Assembly (NCBI GenBank): GCA_002118135.1
Contig: BDIU01000076.1
Coordinates: forward strand, 62,001 to 126,000
DNA from: Trebouxia sp. TZW2008
Lineage: Eukaryota > Chlorophyta > Trebouxiophyceae > Trebouxiales > Trebouxiaceae
DNA length: 64,000 nucleotides
Reading direction: 5' to 3'
The notes under the pieces are model-generated. The model was not told the DNA's origin and made no database searches. It saw only the letters and a list, made by a program, of their open reading frames with translations. A program made the translations under genes and the position numbers. This document shows positions 59,481-64,000 of the stretch, piece after piece; position 1 is the first letter of the stretch, and each line of letters opens with the position of its first letter.

Positions 59481-60860
59481 AAGCCTGTTTTGTCAGGATT
59501 GTCTCAAAAGTTGTCTGTCAGATTTGTCCCTTGTAGGTTAGTGATTTTTGTATCTAGATCAGCCTTGCTCAAATGTGTGTCTTTGCAGCGTTGTGCTGGC
59601 AGCTGTTGTCTGCGCTCGTAGAGAGCAGAGTAACTTATGTACGCTGCTTGAATTGCCCATTGATGGCGGGAGTGCTCGCTATAGCGCTCTGTATAGACGA
59701 CTTTGTGTAGAATGCTGCCTGCGTTGAAACGTCATGGCCGTAATGATGATATGTCTTGGCAAGAGTTAAATGTACAAATCCTATACATGGCAATGTCTGT
59801 ATATTTAGTCAGTGAAGGCAGTCTATGACATCAAGAGACACCCCCAAGCAACCATGTTGCGCAAAGACAACACACATAGTCTATCGCCACAGAATTTAAA
59901 CAAATGAACATGCCTGGCCCGCATTCACCTGTTGCCACAGACTCATAAAGCAAGTGCCTTTTCATTCACCTAACGCTCAAAGATGACAAATGCAGCCTTG
60001 TGCCGCTTCAAACGGCGATTCGTCGCCAGATGTCAAGCAAATGCTGTTCCGACTAAAAGTTCTATTGCCAAATCTTACACTCGCAAGCACAAGAGATATA
60101 GAATTGCCACTGTTCCAAGAAGCGGTCTCAGAGCACGTAAAGCATGACGCCCAGCTGTGCTCGACTATTTTATGCACTGCATCCGTGTAGTCACTGCCAG
60201 ATAGGTTGTGATGATCAGTGTACGTGACAAGCTAGACTTGGTCTTCTGGTGCCAGCGCGGCAACCTCACTGGACAAGCTATCAGCGATCTGAAAGTCGTG
60301 CAGACGCGGCGCTCAGTCTGCCGACCAGCAGCGTTGAGACTTCTGTAGCCGTGTAGTCATCTTGTGACCTGCTAGCGTTCCTGGTGTCAGGTCGGTGCGG
60401 CTTGAACAGCGATCGTCCTGATTTCTGTTTTGCTCAATCTTACACCAGCTTCGTCTTTGGTTTCATTCGGAATTGCCTCTGTACTGGGGGGGGAAAGAGT
60501 TCTAAGTTGTCACCAGGGCTTTTGCTGAATGCATATTCCAACTTCACTTCACAGCCTTTTCTGGACTGCATGCCGGCGTCGACGAAACAAATCTCTCAAG
60601 ATCTGTAGTGGTGCAAAGCATGTTTTTGCTGCCCTGGCTGCATGTGCTTGTTGCACTGTGTGCACGTACATCGTTGCCAAAACATACCAACATATAGCTT
60701 GCAATCAAATGCACAGCTAAAGCTGGAATGTACTGCTGCAACAGTTTGTGTGACTGAACAGCGCACTGGAAAAGCTACTCAACATCAGACGCTCCCGACT
60801 GTACTTTGACAAAAGAAGCCCTCAAGGTTCAGCCAGCAACTACCCCAGAGCAACATGCAG
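59481..60860. other. Intergenic, no supported gene
   Basis: Short frames near 59984-60190 and 60384-60608 have no recognisable domain. Nothing further seen. Confidence 0.45.
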
Positions 60861-61492
60861 GGTCAGACATTAGTCAGCTTCGCCCCGATCTGCAAGATCA
60901 GTGGGATTCTGCTGCAATGCCCACATTGGCAACAAGATGATCCACCCCAACAGCACCAGGAAGGTGCAATGGGCATGCGACCAATGTCCCATGGGTTTGA
61001 GTCATATCTGGCGAGCAGAGGTCCGCCGTAGGACTGAGGGCACTGGCTGCCCCTACTGTGTTGGCAAAGCAGTATGTCAGCACAATTCCCTTGCCACACA
61101 AGCACCCAACTTTGCCTCCGAGTGGGATTCAGATGTGAACAGCTTGACCCCAAGTGACTTCACAAGTCACAATAATGTTATGGTTGGCTGGAAGTGTTCT
61201 ACCTGCAAGCATACTTGGTGGGCAATCATCAAAAATCGCACTGATGGCTCTGGATGTCCTGATTGTGCACATTCAGAGCGGGCAACACAGAAGAAGCAGC
61301 CAACTTTAACTGCTTCAACTTTAGCTGTTCTGACCAACAGTGATGAAGTTCTGGGATGCTGAGCAGAATGCTCAGCATGGTTTTCATGCCACGCGCCTGA
61401 CCTTGGGCAGCAGCCAAAAGGTGCACTGGGTATGCCATGAGTGCCCTGCGGGAAAGAAGCACAGATGGAGGACAAGGGATGCTAGGGACAGC
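60861..61492 (+). pseudogene. Frameshifted zinc-ribbon (DUF4379-type) repeat protein fragment
   Basis: Three treble-clef/zinc-ribbon modules of the 'probable zinc-ribbon' (DUF4379) kind. Module 1 begins LRPDLQDQWDSAA in one frame, then continues one frame over as KVQWACDQCP to GTGCPYC. Module 2 reads FASEWDSDVNSLTPSDF to WKCSTCKHTWWAIIKNRTDG plus CPDC, intact. Module 3 is again in another frame (FWDAEQNAQHGF, KVHWVCHECPAGKKHRW). Paired Cys residues per module are the zinc ligands; function of the family is unknown. Two frameshifts mean a pseudogene, unless short introns or sequence errors explain them. A tgcag acceptor precedes module 1. Confidence 0.72.
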
Positions 61493-63025
61493 AAGGGATG
61501 CTAGTACTCAAGAGATCTTTACGGTCCACTGGCTTCAGGACTAATCAGCATGCAGCAATTAACGGCTGTTGGCGCCGCAAATTCCTGCCTCAATTCACTA
61601 GAAGTATGCTGCGTTTTGACAGTGTATATTGACCATGCATGCATCATACAGCTTGGGTGTCAGGTCATCAACTTCTTAGAAGGTGTGTAAAAGGCAATGA
61701 AACATAGTCAGGAGGCATGTAATTCTTTGGCACCCGCTCCATCTTTTGCTAGCTTAGCTGTCAGATCTGCACGCAATTATGTTGCTTGTTTAAACTTTGC
61801 TGCTGCACTCATGAGTGATCACGCCAAAGAAGAGCCTTCTCATGCTTGATGCCAACATGGCATATACAGTGGTGTCAGTCTTTGTAATGTATGAAAGTGC
61901 AGGCGACAATTCGCAATCACCAAGCGCAAAAACAGCACCACGTCTGATGATCATCCCGGAGTCCTGCATTATGCGGCAAAGAAGTTTCGTGGCTGAACCA
62001 TGAGCGAGGCAGCTGGCAACAGTCTTTGAGTGGTCGTGCCCAAAATGCATGGAGGTGCGCTACAACATGCAACCAATTGTGCTGTTTGGTCTAATGAGTA
62101 TCATTGGTTGACATAAAGATACAACTAGAATCAGGCAAGCTTTTGTGACTGCAATCAATGTGTTCAGCGTCAATTTCAAAAATTCGACAACCTGATTTGA
62201 AGGGTTGTGTAATTAGTTGTGTCTATTGCATGCTGCTCTCTATGAACATGCATGAAGCAGACAAGATGTACAACTAGACTAAGTCAGCAAGAAGGCAAAA
62301 CGGTGCTGACTTTGAGGTTCAACATGACATTTCAATAACAAGTGTTTCTTTGTTGCTGCAAATTTGCGGATTTGCAAGCACCTCAAAAAACGTTGTGCTG
62401 CATCGTGACAGTTTTTGTTGTGACAGTTTTCACTCAAATTGCGCTTGACCGACTATGCTTCAACACTGCACGAGATCATAGAAGCATCATCCAAATTATT
62501 TGCAAGCATGATTTACTAGATGCAACTTTTGCTGAGACTTGTACGAGGATGCATATGGCCATGGTATGCCTCTTGAGCAGAAAGTCAAACGGCAACAAAT
62601 ACGCGCAACGCTAACGGTCCTGCCTGACATGTATTACGCAGTAAATTTTGTGAATGAACCTGAGTGAGACCTGCAGACTTGACTATATGAGGTGTATGAG
62701 ACTCGATGATTGCAATTGCAGCCGCTTTAACAGTGGCCACAGAGCATTGTGACAAGAAGTTACAGCCTGACAAGATGGTGTCATTATCGCGGTGACACTG
62801 AACACAAAAGCTCACATCCATGTGACAGTGTACGTGTGCACACGTACACGTGTCTTGAGCAGTAACGGTTGGGCTGACACACACGTGAAGACAATCACAA
62901 CAAAGCAGGGCACACACAGCATGTATACAGGTATTCATCACAGTTCCATAGTAGTGTCTTCTCCTTTAAAAGGGCTCAAAGCTACTTCAAGAGTTACAGT
63001 CTATACATCTTAATTCTTGCCAGCT
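61493..63025. other. Intergenic, no supported gene
   Basis: Only short unrecognised frames. TGTAA on minus at 62994-62998 could be the poly(A) signal of the right-edge gene. Confidence 0.45.
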
Positions 63026-63890
63026 CTACTTTGTCTGCAAGGCAGGGATGGGGCTTGAACCATTGCTACCATTGGATCTTGGACTGCCATCACCAATTTT
63101 GCCCAGCTGCGGCACCATGTTCACCTGCAAATAGCAATTGACAGGACGTCAGACCATGATGCTGCACAACATACACCTGCAGACAGTAGCCAACAACATG
63201 TGAGGCTTTCACGTCTCAATGTTGAACCTGGGATCCAACACCCCCAGGCAGAACAGCAGATGCCATCATGAATGTCTGCAGCAGGGACTGCAGGGTTTCA
63301 GGCTTGCATGGCTCAAATGGAATTCTGCTTTGAAGTCATTCTGCCCAAGCAGAACAGCAGATGGCATGATTGAAGTGTGCAGCAAATCCTGCAGGATGTC
63401 AGGCTTTCATGGCTCAAGATGGACGCTTGCTCGAAAGTTGTTTTGCCCAAGCGAAACAGCAGATGGCATCATCGACGTCTGCAGCGAGCAATGCAGAATC
63501 TCAGTCTTTGCAGCTACCAGTCAGCAATCAACATTATGACAAGCTTTCGCTCTTGTTTCTGCCATATGTGACAAGATGGATTAACTGTGAGAAACAACAG
63601 CTCAGAAGTTGACAGAATGCAGATGCTGCAACCTTACTGTGCTGGCTTAAGCAGCTGTCATTTGGGGGTGTTTCACTGTGTCATAGACTGCCTGAATTTC
63701 ATGGACATATAGTCATTGCCACAGTGTGGCACGTGTGATCAGCCTTGTTGGCTGGCTAAAGCATGTGAAATTATTCTCTCTCTCTTTGTGCTAAGATCAG
63801 AGGGAGGTGTCATGCTGACGCACCAGTTCAGGTGTTTACCTGTGTCGGGTAGGCCAGCTTGGCAGTATGAGCAATGATGATCTGCTGCAT
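63026..63890 (-). CDS. 3'-terminal exons of an unidentified gene running off the right edge
   Basis: Three exons on minus, all phase 0: 63890-63840 (MQQIIIAHTAKLAYPTQ), 63275-63228 (TFMMASAVLPGGVGSQ) and 63124-63026 (VNMVPQLGKIGDGSPRSNGS, ending ALQTK and stop). Each has an ag acceptor, and the two internal ones have gt donors. The tail is Ser/Gly/Pro-rich and probably disordered. I do not recognise the family. The two copies of the middle exon upstream of it, a pattern seen at real exons in this window, support the model. Confidence 0.5.
63295..63515 (-). repeat. Two tandem copies of the middle exon of the right-edge gene
   Basis: The unit around agcagatggcat and ggctttcatggctca recurs about every 105 bp (near 63255, 63355 and 63460). 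Minus-strand copies of MMASAVLPGG read as MPSAVLLG and MMPSAVSLGQ. Both are upstream of the true exon. Confidence 0.8.
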
Positions 63891-64000
63891 CTTGAGAGAT
63901 CAACTGATGAAATGTTTGCTTGTATTGGCAATACAGATCAATCTATTGCTTGAACGCGAGAGTCAATGTATTTTCCTGTATTGGGCAGGGAAGAGTGGCA

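Overview
This is a nuclear genome window from a photosynthetic eukaryote, most likely a chlorophyte green alga. The evidence is a chloroplast-type DEAD-box helicase with a GUCT domain and RGG tail, an alpha/beta hydrolase with a twin-arginine thylakoid-lumen leader behind a plastid-like leader, TGTAA motifs 30-470 bp after several stop codons (the algal polyadenylation signal), and two plant-type CCCTAAA telomere motifs. Every gene is broken into many short exons, almost all entered through a tgcag-type acceptor.

Layout: a P2B calcium ATPase (minus, 364-11658, running off the left edge) and the RH3-like helicase (plus, 12209-22265) diverge from a 550 bp promoter. Then come an NFKBIL1-like J-domain gene (plus, about 23.4-26.7 kb), a small plastid-type protein of 120 residues (plus, 27.8-28.3 kb), a protein-kinase-like gene (minus, about 30.06-35.0 kb), an ALDH2-type aldehyde dehydrogenase (plus, 35.7-44.4 kb), a 413-residue bZIP protein (minus, 45.5-50.0 kb), a chlorophyllase-like hydrolase (plus, 50.7-58.9 kb), a frameshifted zinc-ribbon relic (60.9-61.5 kb) and the 3' exons of an unidentified gene (minus, 63.0-63.9 kb). 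I spliced the helicase, bZIP, hydrolase and small protein by hand into complete open frames (779, 413, 572 and 120 residues), and read 874 codons of the ATPase and 545 residues of the dehydrogenase.

The genes belong to unrelated pathways, so this is an ordinary gene neighbourhood rather than a functional cluster. The remarkable feature is structural. Most introns are filled with decayed copies of the adjoining exon edges. In every case I checked, copies of an exon's 5' part with its acceptor lie upstream of that exon, and copies of its 3' part with its donor lie downstream. Within an intron the order is therefore 3'-edge copies of the previous exon, then 5'-edge copies of the next one. This is the expected footprint of repeated short tandem duplications, roughly 100-180 bp each, that cross one splice junction at a time and always leave one intact exon. 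It suggests that introns in this genome grow by serial junction-spanning duplication. GC-AG introns also seem unusually common: five frame-supported cases among about 55 introns.
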